A stretch of DNA of 64,000 nt, taken from Limnomonas spitsbergensis. Lineage: Eukaryota; Chlorophyta; Chlorophyceae; Chlamydomonadales. The notes below the pieces were generated by a model, which searched no databases, was not told where the DNA came from, and saw only the letters and a program-made list of their open reading frames with translations. Shown here in pieces: positions 23,059-37,900 of this stretch; the stretch's first letter is position 1; each line of letters begins with the position of its first letter. Location of the stretch: positions 806,001-870,000 of the forward strand of contig JAYJMM010000066.1 in NCBI GenBank assembly GCA_037349105.1, read 5' to 3'. The position numbers and the translations under genes were made by a program.

Positions 23059-26000
23059 TGTAAGTTATTGGAGGCAGGTTAAGTAAGTAAATGGAGGCAA
23101 GATCTGAAAGTAATGGAGGCATGATATGTAAGATAATAAAGGCAAATACAGTAAGTTAATGGAGGCAAGATATGTAAGTAAATGGAGGCTGGTTCAGTAA
23201 TTCAATGGAGACATGATCTGTAATTTAATGGAGGCATGTTCTGTCAGTAAATGGATGCATGATCTGTAAGTAATGGATACCGGTTATGCAATTAAATTGG
23301 GGCAAGATCTGTAAGTTTTTGGAGGCAGGTTAAGTAAGTAAATGGAGGCAAGATCTGTAAGTAATGGAGGCCTGATATGTAAGATAATAAAGGCAAATAC
23401 TGTAAGTTAATGGAGGCAAGATATGTAAGTAAATGGAGGATGGTTCAATAATGAAATGGAGGCAAGATCTGTAAGTTAATGGAGGCATGTTTTGTCAGTA
23501 AATGGATGCATGATCTGAAAGTAATGGATACATGTTCTGCAATTACATTGGGGCAAGATATGTAATCTATTGGAGGCAAGTTTAGTAAGTAAATAGAGGT
23601 AAGATCTGTAAGTAATGGATACATGTTATGCAATTAAATTGGTGCAAGATATGTAAGTTAATGGAGGCAGGTTAAGTAAGTAAATGGAGGCAAGATCTGT
23701 AAGTAATGGATACATGTTCTGCAATTAAATTGGGGCAATATCTGTAAGTTAATGGAGACACGTTAAGTAAGTAAATGGAGGCAAGATCTGTAAGTAATGG
23801 AGGCATGATATGTAAGCTAATAAAGGCAAATACTGTAAGTTAATGCAAACAAGATATGTAAGTAAATGGAGGCTGGTTCAGTAATTCAATGGAGACAGGA
23901 TCTGTAATTCAATGGAGGCGTGTTCTGTCAGTAAATGGATGCAGGATCTGTAAGTAATGGATACCGGTTTTGCAATTAAATTGGGGCAAGATCTGTAAGT
24001 TATTGGAGTCAGGTTAAGTAAGTAAATGGATGCAAGATCTGTAAGTAATGGAGGCATGATATGTAAGATAATAAAGGCAAATACTGTAAGTTAATGGAGG
24101 CAAGATATGTAAGTAAATGGAGGCTGGTTCAGTAATTCAATGGAGACATAATCTGTAAGTTAATGGAGGCATGTTCTATCACTAAATGGATGCATGATCT
24201 GTAAGTAATGGATACCGGTTATGCAATTAAATTGGGGCAAGATATGTAATCTATTGGAGGCAAGTTTAGTAAGTAAATGGAGGCAAGATCTGTAAGTAAT
24301 GGAGGCATGATATGTAAGATAATAAAGGCAAATACTGTAAGTTAATGGAGGCAAGATATGTAAGTAAATGGAGGCTGGTTCAGTAATTTAATGGAGACAG
24401 GATATGTAAGTTAATGGAGGCATGTTTTGTCAGTAAATGGATGCATGATCTGTAAGTAATGGATACATGTTCTGCAATTACATTGGGGCAAGATATGTAA
24501 TCTATTGGAGGCAAGTTTAGTACGTAAATGGAGGCAAGATCTGTAAGTAATGGATACATGTTATGCAATTAAATTGGTGCAATATCTGTAAGTTATTGGA
24601 GGCAGGTTAAGTAAGTAAATGGAGGCAAGATCTGTCAGTAATGAAGGCATGATCTGTAAGCTAATAAGGGCAAATACTGTAAGTTAATAGAGGCAAGATA
24701 TGTAAGTAAATGGAGGCTGGTTCATTAATTCAATGTAGACAGTATATGTAAGGTAATGGAGGCATGTTCTGTCAGTAAATGGATGCATGATCTGTAAGTA
24801 ATGGATGCAGGTTCTAAAATTAAATTGGGGCAAGATATGCAATATATTGGAGGCAAGTTTAGTACGTAAATGGAGGCAAGATCTGTAAGTAATGGATACA
24901 TGTTATGCAATTAAATTGGGGGAAGTTATGTAAGTTATTGGAGGCAGGTTAAGTAAGTAAATGGAGGCAAGATCTGTAAGTAATGGAGGCACGATATGTA
25001 AGATAATAAAGGCAAATACAGTAAGTTAATGGAGGCAAGATATGTAAGTAAATGGAGGCTGGTTCAGTAATTCAATGGAGACATGATCTGTAATTTAATG
25101 GAGGCATGTTCTGTCAGTAAATGGATGCATGATCTGTAAGTAATGGATACCGGTTATGCAATTAAATTGGGGCAAGATCTGTAAGTTTTTGGAGGCAGGT
25201 TAAGTAAGTAAATGGAGGCAAGATCTGTAAGTAATGGAGGCCTGATATGTAAGATAATAAAGGCAAATACTGTAAGTTAATGGAGGCAAGATATGTAAGT
25301 AAATGGAGGATGGTTCAATAATGAAATGGAGGCAAGATCTGTAAGTTAATGGAGGCATGTTTTGTCAGTAAATGGATGCATGATCTGTAAGTAATGGATA
25401 CATGTTCTGCAATTACATTGGGGCAAGATATGTAATCTATTGGAGGCAAGTTTAGTAAGTAAATAGAGGCAAGATCTGTAAGTAATGGATACATGTTATG
25501 CAATTAAATTGGTGCAAGATATGTAAGTTAATGGAGGCAGGTTAAGTAAGTAAATGGAGGCAAGATCTGTAAGTAATGGATACATGTTCTGCAATTAAAT
25601 TGGGGCAATATCTGTAAGTTAATGGAGACACGTTAAGTAGAAAAATGGAGGCAAGATCTGTAAGTAATGGAGGCATGATATGTAAGCTAATAAAGGCAAA
25701 TACTGTAAGTTAATGCAAACAAGATATGTAAGTAAATGGAGGCTGGTTCAGTAATTCAATGGAGACAGGATCTGTAATTCAATGGAGGCGTGTTCTGTCA
25801 GTAAATGGATGCAGGATCTGTAAGTAATGGATACCGGTTTTGCAATTAAATTGGGGCAAGATCTGTAAGTTATTGGAGTCAGGTTAAGTAAGTAAATGGA
25901 TGCAAGATCTGTAAGTAATGGAGGCATGATATGTAAGATAATAAAGGCAAATACTGTAAGTTAATGGAGGCAAGATATGTAAGTAAATGGAGGCTGGTTC

Positions 26001-27685
26001 AGTAATTCAATGGAGACATAATCTGTAAGTTAATGGAGGCATGTTCTATCACTAAATGGATGCATGATCTGTAAGTAATGGATACCGGTTATGCAATTAA
26101 ATTGGGGCAAGATATGTAATCTATTGGAGGCAAGTTTAGTAAGTAAATGGAGGCAAGATCTGTAAGTAATGGCGGCATGATATGTAAGATAATAAAGGCA
26201 AATACTGTAAGTTAATGGAGGCAAGATATGTAAGTAAATGGAGGCTGGTTCAGTAATTTAATGGAGACAGGATATGTAAGTTAATGGAGGCATGTTTTGT
26301 CAGTAAATGGATGCATGATCTGTAAGTAATGGATACATGTTCTGCAATTACATTGGGGCAAGATATGTAATCTATTGGAGGCAAGTTTAGTACGTAAATG
26401 GAGGCAAGATCTGTAAGTAATGGATACATGTTATGCAATTAAATTGGGGGAAGATATGTAAGTTATTGGAGGCAGGTTAAGTAAGTAAATGGAGGCAAGA
26501 TCTGTAAGTAATGGAGGCATGATATGTAAGATACTAAAGGCAAATACAGTACGTTCATGGAGGCAAGATATGTAAGTAAATGGAGGCTGGTTCAGTAATT
26601 CAATGGAGACATGATCTGTAATTTAATGGAGGCATGTTCTGTCAGTAAATGGAGGCATGATCTGTAAGTAATGGATACATGTTCTGCAATTAAATTGGGG
26701 CAAGTTCTGTTAGTTAATGGAGACAAGTTAAGTAAGTAAATGGATACAGGTTATGCAATTAAATTGAGGCAAGATCTGTAAGCTATTGGAGGCATGTTCT
26801 GTCAGTAAATGGATGCAGGATCTGTAAGTAATGGATACATGTTCTGCAATTAAATTGGTGCAAGATATATAAGTTTATGGAGGCATGTTAAGTAAGTAAA
26901 TGGAGGCAAGATCTGTAAGTAATGGATACATGTTCTGCAATTAAATTGGGGCAATATCTGTAAGTTAATGGAGACAAGTTAAGTAAGTAAATGGAGGCAA
27001 GATCTGTAAGTAATGGAGGCATGATATGTAAGATAATAAAGGCAAATACTGTAAGTTAATGGAGGCAAGATATGTAAGTAAATGGAGGCTGGTTCAGTAA
27101 TTCAATGGAGACAGGATCTGTAATTCAATGGAGGCGTGTTCTGTCAGTAAATGGATGCAGGATCTGTAAGTAATGGATACCGGTTATGCAATTAAATTGG
27201 GGCAAGATCTGTAAGTTATTGGAGGCAGGTTAAGTAAGTAAATGGAGGCAAGATCTGTAAGTAATGGAGGCATGATATGTAAGATAATAAAGGCAAATAC
27301 TGTAAGTTAATGGAGGCAAGATATGTAAGTAAATGGAGGCTGGTTCAGTAATTCAATGGAGACAGTATATGTAAGTTAATGGAGGCATGTTCTGTCAGTA
27401 AATGGATGCATGATCTGTAAGTAATGGATACCGGTTATGCAATTAAATTGGGGCAAGATATGTAATCTATTGGAGGCAAGTTTAGTAAGTAAATGGAGGC
27501 AAGATATGTAAGTAATGGAGGCATGATATGTAAGATAATAAAGGCAAATACTTTAAGTTAATGGAGGCAAGATATGTAAGTAAATGAAGGCTGGTTCAAT
27601 AATTAAATGGAGGCAAGATCTGTAAGTAATGGATACATGTTCTGCAATTAAATTGGGGCAAGTTCTTTAAGTTAATGGAGACAAG
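21779..27685 (+). repeat. Super-unit 2, type A, full length 5,907 bp
   Basis: Best complete reference for the A unit in the window. Parts: head copy 1 (21779-22485, 707 bp), head remainder (22486-23058, 573 bp), a-module (23059-24928, 1,870 bp) and b module plus tail (24929-27685, 2,757 bp). The a and b modules are tandem paralogues. The a copy carries GAAAGTAATGG and ATAGAGGTAAG. The b copy carries GTAGAAAAATGG (about 25638) and GGCGGC (about 26172). About 259 monomers. Landmarks from 16830 to 20594 recur here at a constant 5,656 bp offset. Confidence 0.92.
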
Positions 27686-30600
27686 TTAAATAAGTAAATG
27701 GATACAGGTTATGCAATTAAATTGAGGCAAGATCTGTAAGCTATTGGAGGCATGTTCTGTCAGTAAATGGATGCATGATCTGTAAGTAATGGATACATGT
27801 TCTGCAATTAAATTGGTGCAAGATATGTGAGTTAATGGAAGCATGTTAAGTAAGTAAATGGAGGCAATATCTGAAAGTAATGGATACATGTTATGCAATT
27901 AAATTAGGGCAATATCTGTAAGTTATTGGAGGCAGGTTAAGTAAGTAAATGGAGGCAAGATCTGTAAGTAATGAAGGCATGATCTGTAAGCTAATAAGGG
28001 CAAATACTGTAAGTTAATGGAGGCAAGATATGTAAGTAAATGGAGGCTGGTTCATTAATTCAATGTAGACAGTATATGTAAGGTAATGGAGGCATGTTCT
28101 GTCAGTAAATGGATGCATGATATGTAAGTAATGGATACCGGTTATGCAATTAAATTGGGGCAAGATATGTAATCTATTGGAGGCAAGTTTAGTAAGTAAA
28201 TGGAGGCAAGATCTGTAAGTAATGGAGGCATGATATGTAAGATAATAAAGGCAAATACTTTAAGTTAATGGAGGCAAGATATGTAAGTAAATGAAGGCTG
28301 GTTCAATAATTAAATGGAGGCAAGATCTGTAAGTAATGGATACATGTTCTGCAATTAAATTGGGGCAAGTTCTTTAAGTTAATGGAGACAAGTTAAATAA
28401 GTAAATGGATACAGGTTAGGCAATTAAATTGAGGCAAGATCTGTAAGCTATTGGAGGCATGTTCTGTCAGTAAATGGATGCATGATCTGTAAGTAATGGA
28501 TACATGTTCTGCAATTAAATTGGTGCAAGATATGTGAGTTAATGGAAGCATGTTAAGTAAGTAAATGGAGGCAATATCTGAAAGTAATGGATACATGTTA
28601 TGCAATTAAATTAGGGCAATATCTGTAAGTTATTGGAGGCAGGTTAAGTAAGTAAATGGAGGCAAGATCTGTAAGTAATGAAGGCATGATCTGTAAGCTA
28701 ATAAGGGCAAATACTGTAAGTTAATGGAGGCAAGATATGTAAGTAAATGGAGGCTGGTTCATTAATTCAATGTAGACAGTATATGTAAGGTAATGGAGGC
28801 ATGTTCTGTCAGTAAATGGATGCATGATCTGTAAGTAATGGATGCAGGTTCTGCAATTAAATTGGGGCAAGATATGCAATATATTGGAGGCAAGTTTAGT
28901 ACGTAAATGGAGGCAAGATCTGTAAGTAATGGATACATGTTATGCAATTAAATTGGGGGAAGTTATGTAAGTTATTGGAGGCAGGTTAAGTAAGTAAATG
29001 GAGGCAAGATCTGTAAGTAATGGAGGCATGATATGTAAGATAATAAAGGCAAATACAGTAAGTTAATGGAGGCAAGATATGTAAGTAAATGGAGGCTGGT
29101 TCAGTAATTCAATGGAGACATGATCTGTAATTTAATGGAGGCATGTTCTGTCAGTAAATGGATGCATGATCTGTAAGTAATGGATACCGGTTATGCAATT
29201 AAATTGGGGCAAGATCTGTAAGTTTTTGGAGGCAGGTTAAGTAAGTAAATGGAGGCAAGATCTGTAAGTAATGGAGGCCTGATATGTAAGATAATAAAGG
29301 CAAATACTGTAAGTTAATGGAGGCAAGATATGTAAGTAAATGGAGGATGGTTCAATAATGAAATGGAGGCAAGATCTGTAAGTTAATGGAGGCATGTTTT
29401 GTCAGTAAATGGATGCATGATCTGAAAGTAATGGATACATGTTCTGCAATTACATTGGGGCAAGATATGTAATCTATTGGAGGCAAGTTTAGTAAGTAAA
29501 TAGAGGCAAGATCTGTAAGTAATGGATACATGTTATGCAATTAAATTGGTGCAAGATATGTAAGTTAATGGAGGCAGGTTAAGTAAGTAAATGGAGGCAA
29601 GATCTGTAAGTAATGGATACATGTTCTGCAATTAAATTGGGGCAATATCTGTAAGTTAATGGAGACACGTTAAGTAAGTAAATGGAGGCAAGATCTGTAA
29701 GTAATGGAGGCATGATATGTAAGCTAATAAAGGCAAATACTGTAAGTTAATGCAAACAAGATATGTAAGTAAATGGAGGCTGGTTCAGTAATTCAATGGA
29801 GACAGGATCTGTAATTCAATGGAGGCGTGTTCTGTCAGTAAATGGATGCAGGATCTGTAAGTAATGGATACCGGTTTTGCAATTAAATTGGGGCAAGATC
29901 TGTAAGTTATTGGAGTCAGGTTAAGTAAGTAAATGGATATAAGATCTGTAAGTAATGGAGGCATGATATGTAAGCTAATAAAGGCAAATACTGTAAGTTA
30001 ATGCAAACAAGATATGTAAGTAAATGGAGGCTGGTTCAGTAATTCAATGGAGACAGGATCTGTAATTCAATGGAGGCGTGTTCTGTCAGTAAATGGATGC
30101 AGGATCTGTAAGTAATGGATACCGGTTTTGCAATTAAATTGGGGCAAGATCTGTAAGTTATTGGAGGCAGGTTAAGTAAGTAAATGGAGGCAAGATCTGT
30201 AAGTAATGGAGGCATGATATGTAAGATACTAAAGGCAAATACAGTACGTTCATGGAGGCAAGATATGTAAGTAAATGGAGGCTGGTTCAGTAATTCAATG
30301 GAGACATGATATGTAATTTAATGGAGGCATGTTCTGTCAGTAAATGGAGGCATGATCTGTAAGTAATGGATACATGTTCTGCAATTAAATTGGGGCAAGT
30401 TCTGTTAGTTAATGGAGACAAGTTAAGTAAGTAAATGGATACAGGTTATGCAATTAAATTGAGGCAAGATCTGTAAGCTATTGGAGGCATGTTCTGTCAG
30501 TAAATGGATGCAGGATCTGTAAGTAATGGATACATGTTCTGCAATTAAATTGGTGCAAGATATATAAGTTTATGGAGACAAGTTAAGTAAGTAAATGGAG

Positions 30601-31289
30601 GCAAGATCTGTAAGTAATGGAGGCATGATATGTAAGATAATAAAGGCAAATACTGTAAGTTAATGGAGGCAAGATATGTAAGTAAATGGAGGCTGGTTCA
30701 GTAATTCAATGGAGACAGGATCTGTAATTCAATGGAGGCGTGTTCTGTCAGTAAATGGATGCATGATCTGTAAGTAATGGATACCGGTTATGCAATTAAA
30801 TTGGGGCAAGATCTGTAAGTTATTGGAGGCAGGTTAAGTAAGTAAATGGAGGCAAGATCTGTAAGTAATGGAGGCATGATATGTAAGATAATAAAGGCAA
30901 ATACTGTAAGTTAATGGAGGCAAGATATGTAAGTAAATGGAGGCTGGTTCAGTAATTCAATGGAGACAGTATATGTAAGTTAATGGAGGCATGTTCTGTC
31001 AGTAAATGGATGCATGATCTGTAAGTAATGGATACCGGTTATGCAATTAAATTGGGGCAAGATATGTAATCTATTGGAGGCAAGTTTAGTAAGTAAATGG
31101 AGGCAAGATATGTAAGTAATGGAGGCATGATATGTAAGATAATAAAGGCAAATACTTTAAGTTAATGGAGGCAAGATATGTAAGTAAATGAAGGCTGGTT
31201 CAATAATTAAATGGAGGCAAGATCTGTAAGTAATGGATACATGTTCTGCAATTAAATTGGGGCAAGTTCTTTAAGTTAATGGAGACAAG
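27686..31289 (+). repeat. Super-unit 3, type B, 3,604 bp (91 bp short)
   Basis: First B unit. The head pair is at landmarks 27686 and 28393. The a-module starts normally, then switches after the B-specific GGATAT junction (29935-29940) into a second 251 bp copy (29711-29961 repeated as 29962-30212) and on into the tail. It thereby lacks 2,212 bp relative to A. It is a further 91 bp (4 monomers) short because TATATAAGTTTATGGA at about 30561-30577 joins directly to GACAAGTTAAG. One head landmark region has a private GGTTAGGC variant near 28417. Confidence 0.9.
29711..30212 (+). repeat. B-specific 251 bp tandem duplication (first of six)
   Basis: The 251 bp beginning CATGATATGTAAGCTAATAA at 29711 repeats from 29962. 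The two copies are separated by a monomer reading AAATGGATATAAGATCTG, where A units have AAATGGATGCAAGATCTG. The same arrangement, with the same GGATAT change, occurs in all six B units (GGATAT at 29935, 33539, 37394, 45423, 48776 and 52471) and I saw it in no A or C unit. It is therefore a diagnostic mark of the B lineage, carried beside its 2,212 bp deficit. Confidence 0.9.
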
Positions 31290-34200
31290 TTAAATAAGTA
31301 AATGGATACAGGTTATGCAATTAAATTGAGGCAAGATCTGTAAGCTATTGGAGGCATGTTCTGTCAGTAAATGGATGCATGATCTGTAAGTAATGGATAC
31401 ATGTTCTGCAATTAAATTGGTGCAAGATATGTGAGTTAATGGAAGCATGTTAAGTAAGTAAATGGAGGCAATATCTGAAAGTAATGGATACATGTTATGC
31501 AATTAAATTAGGGCAATATCTGTAAGTTATTGGAGGCAGGTTAAGTAAGTAAATGGAGGCAAGATCTGTAAGTAATGAAGGCATGATCTGTAAGCTAATA
31601 AGGGCAAATACTGTAAGTTAATGGAGGCAAGATATGTAAGTAAATGGAGGCTGGTTCATTAATTCAATGTAGACAGTATATGTAAGGTAATGGAGGCATG
31701 TTCTGTCAGTAAATGGATGCATGATATGTAAGTAATGGATACCGGTTATGCAATTAAATTGGGGCAAGATATGTAATCTATTGGAGGCAAGTTTAGTAAG
31801 TAAATGGAGGCAAGATCTGTAAGTAATGGAGGCATGATATGTAAGATAATAAAGGCAAATACTTTAAGTTAATGGAGGCAAGATATGTAAGTAAATGAAG
31901 GCTGGTTCAATAATTAAATGGAGGCAAGATCTGTAAGTAATGGATACATGTTCTGCAATTAAATTGGGGCAAGTTCTTTAAGTTAATGGAGACAAGTTAA
32001 ATAAGTAAATGGATACAGGTTATGCAATTAAATTGAGGCAAGATCTGTAAGCTATTGGAGGCATGTTCTGTCAGTAAATGGATGCATGATCTGTAAGTAA
32101 TGGATACATGTTCTGCAATTAAATTGGTGCAAGATATGTGAGTTAATGGAAGCATGTTAAGTAAGTAAATGGAGGCAATATCTGAAAGTAATGGATACAT
32201 GTTATGCAATTAAATTAGGGCAATATCTGTAAGTTATTGGAGGCAGGTTAAGTAAGTAAATGGAGGCAAGATCTGTAAGTAATGAAGGCATGATCTGTAA
32301 GCTAATAAGGGCAAATACTGTAAGTTAATGGAGGCAAGATATGTAAGTAAATGGAGGCTGGTTCATTAATTCAATGTAGACAGGATATGTAAGGTAATGG
32401 AGGCATGTTCTGTCAGTAAATGGATGCATGATCTGTAAGTAATGGATGCAGGTTCTGCAATTAAATTGGGGCAAGATATGCAATATATTGGAGGCAAGTT
32501 TAGTACGTAAATGGAGGCAAGATCTGTAAGTAATGGATACATGTTATGCAATTAAATTGGGGGAAGTTATGTAAGTTATTGGAGGCAGGTTAAGTAAGTA
32601 AATGGAGGCAAGATCTGTAAGTAATGGAGGCATGATATGTAAGATAATAAAGGCAAATACAGTAAGTTAATGGAGGCAAGATATGTAAGTAAATGGAGGC
32701 TGGTTCAGTAATTCAATGGAGACATGATCTGTAATTTAATGGAGGCATGTTCTGTCAGTAAATGGATGCATGATCTGTAAGTAATGGATACCGGTTATGC
32801 AATTAAATTGGGGCAAGATCTGTAAGTTTTTGGAGGCAGGTTAAGTAAGTAAATGGAGGCAAGATCTGTAAGTAATGGAGGCCTGATATGTAAGATAATA
32901 AAGGCAAATACTGTAAGTTAATGGAGGCAAGATATGTAAGTAAATGGAGGATGGTTCAATAATGAAATGGAGGCAAGATCTGTAAGTTAATGGAGGCATG
33001 TTTTGTCAGTAAATGGATGCATGATCTGAAAGTAATGGATACATGTTCTGCAATTACATTGGGGCAAGATATGTAATCTATTGGAGGCAAGTTTAGTAAG
33101 TAAATAGAGGCAAGATCTGTAAGTAATGGATACATGTTATGCAATTAAATTGGTGCAAGATATGTAAGTTAATGGAGGCAGGTTAAGTAAGTAAATGGAG
33201 GCAAGATCTGTAAGTAATGGATACATGTTCTGCAATTAAATTGGGGCAATATCTGTAAGTTAATGGAGACACGTTAAGTAAGTAAATGGAGGCAAGATCT
33301 GTAAGTAATGGAGGCATGATATGTAAGCTAATAAAGGCAAATACTGTAAGTTAATGCAAACAAGATATGTAAGTAAATGGAGGCTGGTTCAGTAATTCAA
33401 TGGAGACAGGATCTGTAATTCAATGGAGGCGTGTTCTGTCAGTAAATGGATGCAGGATCTGTAAGTAATGGATACCGGTTTTGCAATTAAATTGGGGCAA
33501 GATCTGTAAGTTATTGGAGTCAGGTTAAGTAAGTAAATGGATATAAGATCTGTAAGTAATGGAGGCATGATATGTAAGCTAATAAAGGCAAATACTGTAA
33601 GTTAATGCAAACAAGATATGTAAGTAAATGGAGGCTGGTTCAGTAATTCAATGGAGACAGGATCTGTAATTCAATGGAGGCGTGTTCTGTCAGTAAATGG
33701 ATGCAGGATCTGTAAGTAATGGATACCGGTTTTGCAATTAAATTGGGGCAAGATCTGTAAGTTATTGGAGGCAGGTTAAGTAAGTAAATGGAGGCAAGAT
33801 CTGTAAGTAATGGAGGCATGATATGTAAGATACTAAAGGCAAATACAGTACGTTCATGGAGGCAAGATATGTAAGTAAATGGAGGCTGGTTCAGTAATTC
33901 AATGGAGACATGATCTGTAATTTAATGGAGGCATGTTCTGTCAGTAAATGGAGGCATGATCTGTAAGTAATGGATACATGTTCTGCAATTAAATTGGGGC
34001 AAGTTCTGTTAGTTAATGGAGACAAGTTAAGTAAGTAAATGGATACAGGTTATGCAATTAAATTGAGGCAAGATCTGTAAGCTATTGGAGGCATGTTCTG
34101 TCAGTAAATGGATGCAGGATCTGTAAGTAATGGATACATGTTCTGCAATTAAATTGGTGCAAGATATATAAGTTTATGGAAGCATGTTAAGTAAGTAAAT

Positions 34201-34984
34201 GGAGGCAAGATCTGTAAGTAATGGATACATGTTCTGCAATTTAATTGGGGCAATATCTGTAAGTTAATGGAGACAAGTTAAGTAAGTAAATGGAGGCAAG
34301 ATATGTAAGTAATGGAGGCATGATATGTAAGATAATAAAGGCAAATACTGTAAGTTAATGGAGGCAAGATATGTAAGTAAATGGAGGCTGGTTCAGTAAT
34401 TCAATGGAGACAGGATCTGTAATTCAATGGAGGCGTGTTCTGTCAGTAAATGGATGCAGGATCTGTAAGTAATGGATACCGGTTATGCAATTAAATTGGG
34501 GCAAGATCTGTAAGTTATTGGAGGCAGGTTAAGTAAGTAAATGGAGGCAAGATCTGTAAGTAATGGAGGCATGATATGTAAGATAATAAAGGCAAATACT
34601 GTAAGTTAATGGAGGCAAGATATGTAAGTAAATGGAGGCTGGTTCAGTAATTCAATGGAGACAGTATATGTAAGTTAATGGAGGCATGTTCTGTCAGTAA
34701 ATGGATGCATGATCTGTAAGTAATGGATACCGGTTATGCAATTAAATTGGGGCAAGATATGTAATCTATTGGAGGCAAGTTTAGTAAGTAAATGGAGGCA
34801 AGATATGTAAGTAATGGAGGCATGATATGTAAGATAATAAAGGCAAATACTTTAAGTTAATGGAGGCAAGATATGCAAGTAAATGAAGGCTGGTTCAATA
34901 ATTAAATGGAGGCAAGATCTGTAAGTAATGGATACATGTTCTGCAATTAAATTGGGGCAAGTTCTTTAAGTTAATGGAGACAAG
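31290..34984 (+). repeat. Super-unit 4, type B, 3,695 bp
   Basis: Canonical B length. The head pair is at landmarks 31290 and 31997, with the a-module portion from 32570. The B junction GGATAT is at 33539-33544, inside the duplicated 251 bp (33315-33565 and 33566-33816), and the tail runs to 34984. It carries GCAATTTAATTGGGG near 34237, a variant also present in the later B and C units but not in the A units. About 162 monomers. Confidence 0.92.
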
Positions 34985-37900
34985 TTAAATAAGTAAATGG
35001 ATACAGGTTATGCAATTAAATTGAGGCAAGATCTGTAAGCTATTGGAGGCATGTTCTGTCAGTAAATGGATGCATGATCTGTAAGTAATGGATACATGTT
35101 CTGCAATTAAATTGGTGCAAGATATGTGAGTTAATGGAAGCATGTTAAGTAAGTAAATGGAGGCAATATCTGAAAGTAATGGATACATGTTATGCAATTA
35201 AATTAGGGCAATATCTGTAAGTTATTGGAGGCAGGTTAAGTAAGTAAATGGAGGCAAGATCTGTAAGTAATGAAGGCATGATCTGTAAGCTAATAAGGGC
35301 AAATACTGTAAGTTAATGGAGGCAAGATATGTAAGTAAATGGAGGCTGGTTCATTAATTCAATGTAGACAGTATATGTAAGGTAATGGAGGCATGTTCTG
35401 TCAGTAAATGGATGCATGATATGTAAGTAATGGATACCGGTTATGCAATTAAATTGGGGCAAGATATGTAATCTATTGGAGGCAAGTTTAGTAAGTAAAT
35501 GGAGGCAAGATCTGTAAGTAATGGAGGCATGATATGTAAGATAATAAAGGCAAATACTTTAAGTTAATGGAGGCAAGATATGTAAGTAAATGAAGGCTGG
35601 TTCAATAATTAAATGGAGGCAAGATCTGTAAGTAATGGATACATGTTCTGCAATTAAATTGGGGCAAGTTCTTTAAGTTAATGGAGACAAGTTAAATAAG
35701 TAAATGGATACAGGTTATGCAATTAAATTGAGGCAAGATCTGTAAGCTATTGGAGGCATGTTCTGTCAGTAAATGGATGCATGATCTGTAAGTAATGGAT
35801 ACATGTTCTGCAATTAAATTGGTGCAAGATATGTGAGTTAATGGAAGCATGTTAAGTAAGTAAATGGAGGCAATATCTGAAAGTAATGGATACATGTTAT
35901 GCAATTAAATTAGGGCAATATCTGTAAGTTATTGGAGGCAGGTTAAGTAAGTAAATGGAGGCAAGATCTGTAAGTAATGAAGGCATGATCTGTAAGCTAA
36001 TAAGGGCAAATACTGTAAGTTAATGGAGGCAAGATATGTAAGTAAATGGAGGATGGTTCATTAATTCAATGTAGACAGGATATGTAAGGTAATGGAGGCA
36101 TGTTCTGTCAGTAAATGGATGCATGATCTGTAAGTAATGGATGCAGGTTCTGCAATTAAATTGGGGCAAGTTCTGTTAGTTAATGGAGACAAGTTAAGTA
36201 AGTAAATGGATACAGGTTATGCAATTAAATTGAGGCAAGATCTGTAAGCTATTGGAGGCATGTTCTGTCAGTAAATGGATGCAGGATCTGTAAGTAATGG
36301 ATACATGTTCTGCAATTAAATTGGTGCAAGATATATAAGTTTATGGAAGCATGTTAAGTAAGTAAATGGAGGCAAGATCTGTAAGTAATGGATACATGTT
36401 CTGCAATTTAATTGGGGCAATATCTGTAAGTTATTGGAGGCAGGTTAAGTAAGTAAATGGAGGCAAGATCTGTAAGTAATGGAGGCATGATATGTAAGAT
36501 AATAAAGGCAAATACAGTAAGTTAATGGAGGCAAGATATGTAAGTAAATGGAGGCTGGTTCAGTAATTCAATGGAGACATGATCTGTAATTTAATGGAGG
36601 CATGTTCTGTCAGTAAATGGATGCATGATCTGTAAGTAATGGATACCGGTTATGCAATTAAATTGGGGCAAGATCTGTAAGTTTTTGGAGGCAGGTTAAG
36701 TAAGTAAATGGAGGCAAGATCTGTAAGTAATGGAGGCCTGATATGTAAGATAATAAAGGCAAATACTGTAAGTTAATGGAGGCAAGATATGTAAGTAAAT
36801 GGAGGATGGTTCAATAATGAAATGGAGGCAAGATCTGTAAGTTAATGGAGGCATGTTTTGTCAGTAAATGGATGCATGATCTGAAAGTAATGGATACATG
36901 TTCTGCAATTACATTGGGGCAAGATATGTAATCTATTGGAGGCAAGTTTAGTAAGTAAATAGAGGCAAGATCTGTAAGTAATGGATACATGTTATGCAAT
37001 TAAATTGGTGCAAGATATGTAAGTTAATGGAGGCAGGTTAAGTAAGTAAATGGAGGCAAGATCTGTAAGTAATGGATACATGTTCTGCAATTAAATTGGG
37101 GCAATATCTGTAAGTTAATGGAGACACGTTAAGTAAGTAAATGGAGGCAAGATCTGTAAGTAATGGAGGCATGATATGTAAGCTAATAAAGGCAAATACT
37201 GTAAGTTAATGCAAACAAGATATGTAAGTAAATGGAGGCTGGTTCAGTAATTCAATGGAGACAGGATCTGTAATTCAATGGAGGCGTGTTCTGTCAGTAA
37301 ATGGATGCAGGATCTGTAAGTAATGGATACCGGTTTTGCAATTAAATTGGGGCAAGATCTGTAAGTTATTGGAGTCAGGTTAAGTAAGTAAATGGATATA
37401 AGATCTGTAAGTAATGGAGGCATGATATGTAAGCTAATAAAGGCAAATACTGTAAGTTAATGCAAACAAGATATGTAAGTAAATGGAGGCTGGTTCAGTA
37501 ATTCAATGGAGACAGGATCTGTAATTCAATGGAGGCGTGTTCTGTCAGTAAATGGATGCAGGATCTGTAAGTAATGGATACCGGTTTTGCAATTAAATTG
37601 GGGCAAGATCTGTAAGTTATTGGAGGCATGTTAAGTAAGTAAATGGAGGCAAGATCTGTAAGTAATGGAGGCATGATATGTAAGATACTAAAGGCAAATA
37701 CAGTACGTTCATGGAGGCAAGATATGTAAGTAAATGGAGGCTGGTTCAGTAATTCAATGGAGACATGATCTGTAATTTAATGGAGGCATGTTCTGTCAGT
37801 AAATGGAGGCATGATCTGTAAGTAATGGATACATGTTCTGCAATTAAATTGGGGCAAGTTCTGTTAGTTAATGGAGACAAGTTAAGTAAGTAAATGGATA

